Below, in pieces: positions 1 through 7,696 of a DNA stretch of 64,000 nucleotides (positions are counted from its first letter, which is position 1; each line of letters opens with the position of its first letter). The position numbers were made by a program, and so were the translations under genes. Below the pieces are notes generated by a model. The model searched no databases and was not told the DNA's origin. It saw only the letters and a program-made list of their open reading frames with translations. The DNA is from Serinicoccus marinus DSM 15273 (GTDB lineage: Bacteria > Actinomycetota > Actinomycetes > Actinomycetales > Dermatophilaceae), in the NCBI RefSeq assembly GCF_008386315.1, contig NZ_CP043808.1:1116001-1180000 (forward strand). The letters are read 5' to 3'.

Positions 1-128
1 CACGTCGTCCGCGGGCCGCTCGCCCACGCCGACGCGGACCGCGTCGCGCACGCTGCGGTCGTTGCTGTAGAGCAGGATCGAGACCGAGGTGGTGCCCGTG
101 GGGTGGAGGGGACCGCAGGAGAACTCAT
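1..128 (-). CDS. Partial, frameshifted protein, possibly receiver-like (N-terminus)
   Basis: The gene runs off the left edge. The minus-strand ATG at 128 opens with MSSPAVPSTP, then the coding-like frame (GC at almost every third position) shifts by one at the four-G run at 100-103. Adding one base there continues into TTSVSILLYSNDRSVRDA and GVGERPADDV. The beta-strand-like ILLYSND start resembles response-regulator receiver-like proteins, but only about 43 residues are visible, so the identity is weak. The start is supported by a TAGGAT box seven bases upstream. The gene is divergent from ctaE. In M. tuberculosis trpD lies here, but this does not look like TrpD. Confidence 0.4.
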   Translation of the reverse strand, partial: MSSPAVPSTPRAPPRSRSCSTATTAACATRSASAWASGPRTT

Positions 129-135
129 GCGGCTG

Positions 136-141
136 ATCCTA
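136..141 (-). promoter_or_regulatory. Leaderless -10 box (TAGGAT) for the left-edge gene
   Basis: TAGGAT on the minus strand lies seven bases before the ATG at 128, the same geometry seen at many starts in this window. No Shine-Dalgarno sequence lies between box and start. Confidence 0.45.
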
Positions 142-215
142 CCGAGGCCCGCGGACCGGAGGAAGACTGCCCGACGGGGCGGCGGGGTGGTCGCGCGACG
201 GCGCCCGAAGTCGCC

Positions 216-221
216 TACCAT
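216..221 (+). promoter_or_regulatory. Leaderless -10 box (TACCAT) for ctaE
   Basis: TACCAT lies six bases before the GTG start of ctaE, with no ribosome binding site between them. The inferred transcript starts at or next to the start codon. Confidence 0.5.
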
Positions 222-227
222 GGGTAT

Positions 228-905
228 GTGGCGACAACTCCTGCGGCAACCCTGAGCGATGTTGACCGGTTCCATGCGACGGCGCACGGACCGGCCACCC
301 GGCCCAACATGGTCGCGGTCGGCACCATGGTGTGGCTGGGCAGCGAGATCATGTTCTTCGCCGGCCTCTTCGCGATGTACTTCACCATCCGCTCGGTCTC
401 GCCCGACCTGTGGGCCGAGCGCACCGAGTACCTCGACGTGACCTTCGCCTCGATCAACACCATGATCCTGGTCATCTCCTCGGTCTGGTGCCAGTTCGGC
501 GTCTGGAAGGCCGAGCGCGGCATCCCCCACCGCACCGGCAGCATCTTCAAGCTCGGCAACCCGCTGGGGGACACCGGCTGGGGCATGCGCGAGTGGTACG
601 TCCTCACCTACCTCTTCGGCGCCACCTTCATCGCGGGCCAGGTCTGGGAGTACGCCACGCTCACCAGCGAGGGGCTCACCCCGACCGCCGACCCCTACGG
701 CTCGGTCTTCTTCATCACCACCGGCTTCCACGGCCTGCACGTCACCGGCGGTCTCCTCGCCTTCCTGCTCATCATCGGGCGCAGCTTCACCGCCAAGCGC
801 TACACCCACGCCCAGGCCACCGGCGCCGTCGTGACCTCCTACTACTGGCACTTCGTCGACGTCGTCTGGATCGCCCTGTTCGCCGTCATCTACATCCTGC
901 GGTGA
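228..905 (+). CDS. ctaE: Cytochrome c oxidase subunit III
   Basis: 225 residues, about the family length. A membrane subunit of the aa3 oxidase, supporting subunit I in oxygen reduction. Several hydrophobic helices are visible, with typical stretches MVWLGSEIMFFAGLFAMYF near residues 30-50 and FHGLHVTGG near 165-175, followed by YYWHFVDVVWI at the C-terminus. The GTG start is chosen because TACCAT sits six bases upstream (leaderless). It is the first gene of ctaE-qcrC-qcrA-qcrB, the usual actinobacterial order, which encodes parts of the bcc-aa3 supercomplex. Confidence 0.96.
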   Translation: MATTPAATLSDVDRFHATAHGPATRPNMVAVGTMVWLGSEIMFFAGLFAMYFTIRSVSPDLWAERTEYLDVTFASINTMILVISSVWCQFGVWKAERGIPHRTGSIFKLGNPLGDTGWGMREWYVLTYLFGATFIAGQVWEYATLTSEGLTPTADPYGSVFFITTGFHGLHVTGGLLAFLLIIGRSFTAKRYTHAQATGAVVTSYYWHFVDVVWIALFAVIYILR

Positions 906-958
906 GTGGTATGCCTGACCGCCCCCACCCTGCCCCCTCACCCCGGAAGGACCGCCGC

Positions 959-1762
959 GTGAGATCTCTCGCCGCCCGCCGCCGCAGCCCGCTGGCGCTG
1001 CTGGTGCTCATCGTCCTGGCGCTGTCCTTCACCGGCACGGCCTACGCGGCGATGCAGGCGAACGTCCCGCCCGGCACGTCCTCCGAGGAGGCCACCGAGG
1101 AGCAGCTGGAGGAGGGGCGCCAGCTCTTCCTCGGCAACTGCGCCTCCTGCCACGGTGCCAACGCCCAGGGCAACGGCGAGGCCGGCCCGTCGCTGCACGG
1201 CGTGGGTGCGGCCTCCGTCGACTTCCAGGTCGCGACCGGACGCATGCCGCTCCCGGCCCCGGACGTGCAGGCCGAGCGCAACATCTCCCAGGTGCAGTTC
1301 AGCGACGAGGAGATCACCGCGCTCGCGGTCTACATCGACTCCCTCGCCCCCGGGCCGGACGTGCCCGAGGAGCAGTGGCTCGACGCCTCCGAGGGTGACC
1401 CCTCCAACGGCGGCGCGGTCTATCGCACCAACTGCGCCATGTGCCACAACTCCTCCGGGACCGGTGGCGCGCTGACCCGCGGCAAGTACGCCCCGACCCT
1501 CATGGGCGTGGACGAGCAGCACATCTACGAGGCGATGGTCACCGGCCCGCAGTCGATGCCCGTCTTCAACGACCAGAACATCACCCCCGAGGAGAAGCGC
1601 GACGTCATCGCCTTCCTCAAGAGCGTCGAGGAGGGCGCCAACGACCAGGGCGGGCACACGCTCGGCAGCCTCGGCCCGGCCGGCGACGCGCTCTTCGCGT
1701 GGACGATCGGCATCCTGGCCTTCATCGGCGCCGCCGTGTGGCTCGGACGAAAGGCGGCCTGA
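959..1762 (+). CDS. qcrC: Diheme cytochrome c subunit of cytochrome bcc complex
   Basis: 267 residues. Carries electrons from the Rieske protein to the oxidase within the actinobacterial supercomplex, replacing a soluble cytochrome c. There is an N-terminal membrane anchor (about residues 12-32), two CxxCH heme sites (CASCH at 61-65 and CAMCH at 159-163), and a C-terminal helix ending in GRKAA. The start is GTG 959, because GGAAGGA lies seven bases upstream; an in-frame ATG at 911 would add 16 residues and has no such site. Three bases separate it from qcrA. Confidence 0.95.
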   Translation: MRSLAARRRSPLALLVLIVLALSFTGTAYAAMQANVPPGTSSEEATEEQLEEGRQLFLGNCASCHGANAQGNGEAGPSLHGVGAASVDFQVATGRMPLPAPDVQAERNISQVQFSDEEITALAVYIDSLAPGPDVPEEQWLDASEGDPSNGGAVYRTNCAMCHNSSGTGGALTRGKYAPTLMGVDEQHIYEAMVTGPQSMPVFNDQNITPEEKRDVIAFLKSVEEGANDQGGHTLGSLGPAGDALFAWTIGILAFIGAAVWLGRKAA

Positions 1763-1765
1763 CCA

Positions 1766-2884
1766 GTGACCGACTCGACGAACTCCCAGCACGGCCGGCC
1801 CGAAGGCAGCACCGCCCCGGCCACCCGCGAGCAGGCCGGCGCCCCGGCGCTGACCGACCGCTTCGAGAACCCCGGGCTGCCGCCGCACGTGCCGCGGCGT
1901 GCCGACGAGGACCCGCGCGCCGCGAAGCGCGCGGAGATCCAGGTCGTCGGGCTGTTCACGATCTCCGCGCTCGCCTCGATCGCCTTCGTGGTCGCCTACT
2001 ACGCGATCGACCCCGAGCTCAAGGGCTACCTGCTCGGCATCGGTGAGGTCAACCTCTTCCACGTCGCCCTCGGCGTCACCATGGGACTGTCCCTGCTGTG
2101 CATCGGCCTGGGGGCCATCCACTGGGCCAAGACACTCATGCCGGACCAGGAGGTCGTCGAGGAGCGTCACCCGCAGTCCTCCGACGAGGACGACCGGCTG
2201 GCGGTGGGGCGGCAGCTCTCGCACGGCTGGCGCAGCTCGCAGCTCAACCGCCGCGCAGCGATCCTCGGCTCGGCCGGTGGTGCGCTCGGGCTCTTCGCGC
2301 TCCCGCTGGTCCTGCCGGTCGCCGCAGGGCTGGGGCCACGTCCCCGGGACGAGCTCTACACCACCCACTGGGACGAGGGCACCCGGCTGATGATCGACCC
2401 CTCGGGGGCGGCCATCCGGGCGGCGGACGTCACCCAGGGCTCGGTCTTCCACGTCATGCCGGAGGGCTGGGTCGGTCACGAGGCCATCGAGGAGCACGGT
2501 GCCGAGGAGGCGATGATCTCCAAGGCCAAGGACCAGGTCATCCTGGTCCGGCTCGACCCCTCGACGATCAAGAGTCAGAAGCAGCGCGAGTGGGGCTACG
2601 AGGGCATCGTCGCCTACTCCAAGGTCTGCACCCACGTGGGCTGCCCCGTCGCGCTCTACGAGCAGCAGACCCACCACCTGCTCTGCCCCTGCCACCAGTC
2701 GACCTTCGACATGACCGACGACTGCAAGGTGATCTTCGGCCCGGCCAAGCGCGCGCTGCCGCAGCTGCCGATCACCGTGGACGGGGAGGGCTACATCGTG
2801 GCCGCGGGCACGTTCCGCGAGCCGGTCGGACCGAGCTTCTGGGAACGCGAGCGTCCCGGGCTGTTGGGAGTTGACGAGTCATGA
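1766..2884 (+). CDS. qcrA: Rieske iron-sulfur subunit of cytochrome bcc complex
   Basis: 372 residues, with the long three-helix N-terminus typical of actinobacterial QcrA (helices roughly at 53-75, 92-117 and 168-190). The C-terminal Rieske fold carries both [2Fe-2S] ligand boxes: CTHVGC at 288-293 and CPCH at 307-310. It accepts electrons from menaquinol and passes them to QcrC. GTG start three bases after qcrC. Its stop overlaps the qcrB start (ATGA at 2881-2884), indicating coupled translation. Confidence 0.96.
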   Translation: MTDSTNSQHGRPEGSTAPATREQAGAPALTDRFENPGLPPHVPRRADEDPRAAKRAEIQVVGLFTISALASIAFVVAYYAIDPELKGYLLGIGEVNLFHVALGVTMGLSLLCIGLGAIHWAKTLMPDQEVVEERHPQSSDEDDRLAVGRQLSHGWRSSQLNRRAAILGSAGGALGLFALPLVLPVAAGLGPRPRDELYTTHWDEGTRLMIDPSGAAIRAADVTQGSVFHVMPEGWVGHEAIEEHGAEEAMISKAKDQVILVRLDPSTIKSQKQREWGYEGIVAYSKVCTHVGCPVALYEQQTHHLLCPCHQSTFDMTDDCKVIFGPAKRALPQLPITVDGEGYIVAAGTFREPVGPSFWERERPGLLGVDES

Positions 2885-4686
2885 CGACGCACGTGCCACA
2901 GGGAGCAGCCGGCCTGCGCTCCGACGAGACCCGGACGGAGCGGCCGTTCGACCAGACCGACCAGGCCAGCCAGGACGCCAAGTTCCCCGGCGCCCTGGTC
3001 TGGGCCGACGAACGCGTCGGCGCGGCCAAGGGCCTGCGCTTCGCGCTCAAGAAGGTCTTCCCGGACCACTGGAGCTTCCTGCTGGGCGAGATCGCGATGT
3101 ACTCCATGATCATCGCGCTGGTCACCGGGACCTTCCTCACCCTGTGGTTCGTCCCGAGCATGGGCCACGTCACCTACGACGGCGCCTACGTCCCGCTCAA
3201 GGGTGTCGGCATGTCCGAGGCGTATGCCTCGACCCTCGACATCAGCTTCGAGGTCAAGGGCGGTCTGCTCATCCGGCAGCTGCACCACTGGTCGGCGCTG
3301 TTCTTCATCGTCGGGATCGCGCTGCACGCGGCCCGGGTCTTCTTCACCGGCGCCTTCCGCAAGCCGCGGGAGATCAACTGGCTCATCGGCGTGGTCCTGT
3401 CGCTGCTGGCCATCATCGAGGGCTTCGCCGGCTACTCCCTCCCCGACGACCTACTGTCGGGCACCGGCATCCGGGCCATGAACGGCTTCATGATGTCGGC
3501 CCCGGTCATCGGCACCTGGCTGACCTTCTTCGTCTTCGGCGGAGAGTTCCCGGGCGAGTCGATCATCCCGCGCCTCTACATCGCGCACGTGCTGCTGCTG
3601 CCGGCCATCATCGTCGGCCTCTTCGTCGCGCACCTGGCCCTGGTCGTCATCCACAAGCACACGCAGTACCCCGGCCCCGGCCGCACCAACGACAACGTGG
3701 TGGGCTTCCCCATCATGCCGGTCTACGCAGCCAAGGCGGGCGGCTTCTTCTTCGTCGTCTTCGGCATCACCGCGCTCGTGTCGGCCCTGGTGCAGATCAA
3801 CGGCGTGTGGGTCTACGGGCCCTACGACCCGACCCAGGTGACCGCGGGCAGCCAGCCCGACTTCTACATGTGGTTCTCCGACGGCGCGCTGCGGCTGCTC
3901 CCGGGCTGGCTGGAGTTCACGCTCTTCGGCACCGTCTGGAGCTTCAACATCTTCCTCGGGTCGTTGGTCCTGCTGCCCCTGGTGTGGGTCGTGCTCGCCG
4001 TCTACCCCTTCCTCGAGGCGTGGGTCACCGGCGACAAGCGCGAGCACCACATCCTGCAGCGGCCGCGCAACGCCCCGACCCGCACCGCCATCGGGGCCGC
4101 GGCCATCTCGATGTACCTCGTGCTGGCGCTGGCGTGCGTCAACGACATCCTGGCCATCAAGCTCGGGCTGTCGATCAACGACCTCACGATCCTGTTCCGG
4201 ACGATGTTCTTCGTGCTCCCGGTGCTGGTCTTCGTCGTCGTCAAGCGGTTGTGCCTGTCGCTGCAGCGCCACGACCGCGAGCGGGTGCTGCACGGCAACG
4301 AGACCGGGCGCATCGTCCGCACCCCCGAGGGCCGCTTCTTCGAGGCGCACGAGCCGCTGGACGAGTACGAGCGCTGGGCCCTCGTGGACTACGACACCCC
4401 GACCCCCCTCGGGCTCACCCAGGGCCCGGAGGTGGACGAGCGTGGCGTGGCCCGCCGCCGCAGCCCGTTGGCCGGGGCCCGCGACGCGCTGTCGTCCTTC
4501 TTCTACAAGGACACCGTCTCGGCGGTCACGCCGGCCGAGCTGGCCGCGGCGCACCACCACGGCGAGCACGACGCGCTGGAGGAGTCCGCCACGCCGCAGC
4601 TGGGTGCGCCCGTCAACGACAGCGTCGGCGACGACGACTTCACCGACGCGCACGGCTCGGCCGTGCACGCGCCCCGCCATCACTGA
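2881..4686 (+). CDS. qcrB: Cytochrome b subunit of cytochrome bcc complex
   Basis: 601 residues, longer than mitochondrial cytochrome b because of the actinobacterial C-terminal extension. The menaquinol-oxidising membrane subunit binds two b hemes. Heme-ligand histidines are visible in LHHWSALFFIVGIALHAARV and in the later stretch running from HVLLLPAIIVGLFVAHLAL to IHKHTQYPG. The cytosolic tail after about residue 450 is charged and ends in HAPRHH. The start overlaps the qcrA stop by four bases. No frameshifts were seen. Confidence 0.96.
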   Translation: MTTHVPQGAAGLRSDETRTERPFDQTDQASQDAKFPGALVWADERVGAAKGLRFALKKVFPDHWSFLLGEIAMYSMIIALVTGTFLTLWFVPSMGHVTYDGAYVPLKGVGMSEAYASTLDISFEVKGGLLIRQLHHWSALFFIVGIALHAARVFFTGAFRKPREINWLIGVVLSLLAIIEGFAGYSLPDDLLSGTGIRAMNGFMMSAPVIGTWLTFFVFGGEFPGESIIPRLYIAHVLLLPAIIVGLFVAHLALVVIHKHTQYPGPGRTNDNVVGFPIMPVYAAKAGGFFFVVFGITALVSALVQINGVWVYGPYDPTQVTAGSQPDFYMWFSDGALRLLPGWLEFTLFGTVWSFNIFLGSLVLLPLVWVVLAVYPFLEAWVTGDKREHHILQRPRNAPTRTAIGAAAISMYLVLALACVNDILAIKLGLSINDLTILFRTMFFVLPVLVFVVVKRLCLSLQRHDRERVLHGNETGRIVRTPEGRFFEAHEPLDEYERWALVDYDTPTPLGLTQGPEVDERGVARRRSPLAGARDALSSFFYKDTVSAVTPAELAAAHHHGEHDALEESATPQLGAPVNDSVGDDDFTDAHGSAVHAPRHH

Positions 4687-4741
4687 AGTTCCGCCCGACG
4701 GTCAGCGCCCCGCCCCCGAGCCGGAGGACGGGGCGCTGACC

Positions 4742-5077
4742 ATGTCGGCGCAGGAGTTCGAGGAGGCGGTCGGTGACTCGCTCGACCTCGTGCCGGTCGC
4801 CCTCATGAACCGGCTCGACAACGTCGTCTTCCTCGTCGAGGACGAGCCCCCGCCGGAGGACCCCGACCTGCTCGGTGTCTACGACGGCATACCCCTGACC
4901 GAGCGAGACCACGGGGTGCAGCTGCCGGACCGGATCGTCATCTACCGCGGGCCGCTGCTGCGGATGTGCGAGGACCGGGAGGACCTGCTCGACGAGATCG
5001 CGGTGACGGTCGTGCACGAGATCGCCCACCACTTCGGGATCGACGACGCCCGGCTGCACGACCTCGGGTGGGGCTGA
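4742..5077 (+). CDS. Metallopeptidase family protein (MMP-like HExxH)
   Basis: 111 residues, matching the small predicted zinc-protease family (COG3824-type) often found near the cytochrome operon in actinobacteria. HEIAHHFG at 92-99 supplies the HExxH zinc site, and a downstream aspartate (DDARLHDLGW) may complete it. No signal peptide or membrane helix, so probably cytosolic; the substrate is unknown. The ATG at 4742 is preceded by GGAGGA 13 bases upstream, a rather long spacing. The start lies 55 bases after qcrB, so co-transcription is possible. Confidence 0.85.
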   Translation: MSAQEFEEAVGDSLDLVPVALMNRLDNVVFLVEDEPPPEDPDLLGVYDGIPLTERDHGVQLPDRIVIYRGPLLRMCEDREDLLDEIAVTVVHEIAHHFGIDDARLHDLGWG

Positions 5078-5087
5078 GACGGGACGC

Positions 5088-5093
5088 TAGAGT
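5088..5093 (+). promoter_or_regulatory. Leaderless -10 box (TAGAGT) for the Lrp-type protein
   Basis: TAGAGT lies six bases before the GTG start at 5100, with no ribosome binding site between. Confidence 0.5.
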
Positions 5094-5099
5094 GGTGGC

Positions 5100-5381
5100 G
5101 TGATTTCCGCCATCGTCGTCATCAGGGCCGAGGTCGGCCGCATCCCCGAGGTCGCCCAGGAGATCGCCGAGATCGAGGGCATCCGGGAGGTCTACTCGGT
5201 CACCGGTGACGTCGACCTCATCGCTATCGCCCGGGTGAACCGGCACGAGGACTTCGCCGACGTCATCGCCGACCGCCTCAACAAGGTGCAGGGTGTCCTG
5301 GAGACGACGACGCACATCTCCTTCCGCACCTACTCCTCCTCCGACCTCGAGGCCGGCTTCTCCCTCGGGCTCGACCACTGA
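5100..5381 (+). CDS. Stand-alone Lrp/AsnC ligand-binding (RAM) domain protein
   Basis: 93 residues: only the C-terminal alpha/beta ligand-binding domain of Lrp/AsnC regulators, without the helix-turn-helix. Recognisable segments are EIEGIREVYSVTGDVDLIAI and FADVIADRLNKVQGVLET. Such proteins bind small effectors, often amino acids, and oligomerise; the partner here is unknown. GTG start with a leaderless TAGAGT box. It converges with the downstream exonuclease gene, 21 bases apart. Confidence 0.88.
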   Translation: MISAIVVIRAEVGRIPEVAQEIAEIEGIREVYSVTGDVDLIAIARVNRHEDFADVIADRLNKVQGVLETTTHISFRTYSSSDLEAGFSLGLDH

Positions 5382-5402
5382 CCTGACGCGCCCCGACGCG
5401 GC

Positions 5403-7208
5403 TCAGGCCGGCAACGTGCCGGTGGGCCGGTCCAGGGGCCGCATCCCGGTCTGGGCGACGCGGCCGTCTGCGGGATCGTGCTCGGACCAGGTGCCGGCCT
5501 GCGGCTCCAGCTGCGCCCTGCTGGCTCCGGCGCCCCCGACCGGGCAGGTCCACTCCCCGTCGAGGTCGACCAGGCGGACCCCCGGCGACTCCAGCCAGCG
5601 CAGGACGAGCTCGGTCTCCTCCGGCAGGACCGCCGGGTGGGCCCGGCCGTCCCGGTGGCCGGCGTCCTCCAGCACGACCTCCGCCGTCTCCCGCAACGCC
5701 GCGACGTAGGGCATCGGGTCGGCACCGCGGGGGCTGACGCACGCGCCGGCCAGCCGACCGTGGCGCACGCACACGAGCTCCCACCCGCCGTCCTCGCCGG
5801 GGCGGGCCGCGATGAGCTGCGGGGCGGCGGTGAGCGGCCGGAGCCGCTGGCTGCGCGCGGTCGCCCGGACCAGCGCCATCATGCGGTCGCGCAGCGTGCG
5901 CGCCTCCTCGAAGCGTTCCTGGGACGCCAGCTCCTCCAGCCGCCGGCGCAGCGCGTCCACCGTGTGGCTCGTGCTGCCGGTGAGCGCCTGCCCCGCCCGC
6001 CGCGTGACCTCGGCGTAGTCCTCACGGGTCTGGGCACCGACGCACGGGCCGCCGCACCGCCCGATCTCGAGCAGCACGCACGCCGCGTCCCCCGGGCTCC
6101 TCGCCGAGAGCCGACGGGTGCACTGACGCAGCGGGACCACCTCGTGCAGAGCCGTGATCGCCGCCTCGGCACCGCGCCGGGAGCCGAACGGCCCGGCATA
6201 CTGCGCGCCGTCGCGGTCGGTGACCGATCGCACGACGGACAGGCGAGGGAAGGCCTCGTCGGTCAGGCGGACCCAGACCGCCTTCTCCGGGCGCCGTGAA
6301 CGGCGGTTGTAGCGCGGCCGGTGCTCGGCGATCAGCCGCAGCTCGCGCACCGAGGCCTCCAGGGCGGTGGCGCAGACGATGGGGGTGAGCGACTCGGCCA
6401 GACCCACCATCTCCGACATCCGCCGCCGCGTCTCCGAGGCGGTGAAGTAGGTCAGCGTGCGACGGCGCAGGTCGGTGGCGGTGCCGACGTAGAGCGGGGT
6501 GCCGGAGGCGTCGCGGAAGACGTAGACCCCGGGGGCCGACGGCATCGCCTCGGCGAGGAACCGCTTGCGCCGCTGCGCCGTGCTGACCCGGGAGCTGTAG
6601 GACTGCAGCTCCTCCAGCGTGTGCACCCCGAGGTTGCCGACCCGCTCGACGAGGCCGTGCAGGACGTCCACGGTCGCGCGGGCGTCGTGCAGCGCCCGGT
6701 GGTCGGGGGTCGTGGTCGCCCCGAAGAGCCGCGCCAGGCTCCCGAGCTTGTGGTTGGGTGCCTCGTCCTTGTGCACCAGCTGCCGCGCCAGCCGCACGGT
6801 GTCCAGCACGGGGAACCCGGGCCACGGATGACCGGTCTCCTGCGCCGCGGCCTTGAGGAAGGAGACGTCGAAGCCGGCGTTGTGCGCCACGAGCACGCTG
6901 CCGCGGGCGAACTCCAGGAACTGCGGGAGCACGGTCGCGATCCGTGGCGCCTCGATCACCATCGCGTTGGTGATGCCGGTCAGGACGGTGATGAAGGCCG
7001 GGATCGGGGTCGCCGGTCGGACCAGGGTCTGGAACTCGGCGAGCACCTCGCCCCCGCGCACCTTGACCGCGCCCACCTCGGTGATCTGGGACCCGGAGGG
7101 CGAGCCGCCGGTGGTCTCCAGGTCGACCACCACGAAGGTGACGTCGGACAGCGCGGTGCCCAGGTCCTCGAAGGTCTCCTGGGTGAACCCGGGGTGCACC
7201 ATCTGCAT
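5403..7208 (-). CDS. DEDDh exonuclease / GIY-YIG endonuclease fusion (UvrC-like)
   Basis: About 601 residues. An N-terminal DEDDh 3'-5' exonuclease domain (VVVDLETTGG, VAHNAGFDVSFL, HRALHDARATVDVL; roughly residues 15-175) is followed by a GIY-YIG nuclease domain (PGVYVFRDASGTPLYVGTAT; about 210-290) and a UvrB/C-type helical motif (ASQERFEEARTLRDRMMAL; about 430-450). This is the architecture of M. tuberculosis Rv2191 and related Cho/UvrC-like proteins, probably acting in DNA repair. ATG 7208 is preferred over the upstream in-frame 7274 because a TAGCGT box lies seven bases before it; ATG 7202 is an alternative. Confidence 0.9.
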   Translation of the reverse strand: MQMVHPGFTQETFEDLGTALSDVTFVVVDLETTGGSPSGSQITEVGAVKVRGGEVLAEFQTLVRPATPIPAFITVLTGITNAMVIEAPRIATVLPQFLEFARGSVLVAHNAGFDVSFLKAAAQETGHPWPGFPVLDTVRLARQLVHKDEAPNHKLGSLARLFGATTTPDHRALHDARATVDVLHGLVERVGNLGVHTLEELQSYSSRVSTAQRRKRFLAEAMPSAPGVYVFRDASGTPLYVGTATDLRRRTLTYFTASETRRRMSEMVGLAESLTPIVCATALEASVRELRLIAEHRPRYNRRSRRPEKAVWVRLTDEAFPRLSVVRSVTDRDGAQYAGPFGSRRGAEAAITALHEVVPLRQCTRRLSARSPGDAACVLLEIGRCGGPCVGAQTREDYAEVTRRAGQALTGSTSHTVDALRRRLEELASQERFEEARTLRDRMMALVRATARSQRLRPLTAAPQLIAARPGEDGGWELVCVRHGRLAGACVSPRGADPMPYVAALRETAEVVLEDAGHRDGRAHPAVLPEETELVLRWLESPGVRLVDLDGEWTCPVGGAGASRAQLEPQAGTWSEHDPADGRVAQTGMRPLDRPTGTLPA

Positions 7209-7215
7209 GCCCCCG

Positions 7216-7221
7216 ACGCTA
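7216..7221 (-). promoter_or_regulatory. Leaderless -10 box (TAGCGT) for the DEDDh/GIY-YIG gene
   Basis: TAGCGT on the minus strand, seven bases before ATG 7208. Supports that start over the upstream in-frame codon at 7274. Confidence 0.45.
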
Positions 7222-7345
7222 GGTCCCGCCACCGACAGACCGGGGCAGGCGGCTCGGCAGGGCGCCAGGCCCACCGGTCGGACCGAGGGGCGGGAGGGGT
7301 ATGTCGGTGGGCGCCCCTAGCGTCGTCGGCGAAGGAGGTGGACCG

Positions 7346-7693
7346 ATGAACCCGACCACACCACCCCACCCAGAGGGCGCGTCCACGGCGCTCATCGACT
7401 GCGAGACCTGCCCGGTGCGTGGGCGTCACTGCGGTGACTGCTTCGTGCCGGTCCTGGGGCGGATCTGGCTGCAGACCCCCGAGGTGGTGCCCGAGCAGGC
7501 ACCCGCGCCGCGTCGGTCGTCGCGGCCCTCGCCCGACGTCGCTCCCGGGACGGAGGTGTGGGAGGGCCGTGCCGGTCTCGACAGCGACGAGCTGGCCGCG
7601 GTCGGTGCCTTCGTGCGTGCCGGCCTGGTGACGCCGCAGGAGGCGGACGCCGCGCGGGCGGTCGTGGACCGGCCCCGTCGTGCCACCGGGTGA
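7346..7693 (+). CDS. Small four-cysteine conserved hypothetical protein
   Basis: 115 residues. The N-terminal motif CETCPVRGRHCGDCFVPVLG (about residues 19-38) has four cysteines that could bind a metal or iron-sulfur cluster. A proline-rich linker follows, then a helical C-terminus (LDSDELAAVGAFVRAGLVT). I know this only as a conserved actinobacterial hypothetical family. ATG 7346 is chosen because AAGGAGGTG lies just upstream, one of the strongest ribosome binding sites in the window. It is divergent from the exonuclease gene and convergent with fadD. Confidence 0.8.
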   Translation: MNPTTPPHPEGASTALIDCETCPVRGRHCGDCFVPVLGRIWLQTPEVVPEQAPAPRRSSRPSPDVAPGTEVWEGRAGLDSDELAAVGAFVRAGLVTPQEADAARAVVDRPRRATG

Positions 7694-7696
7694 GTC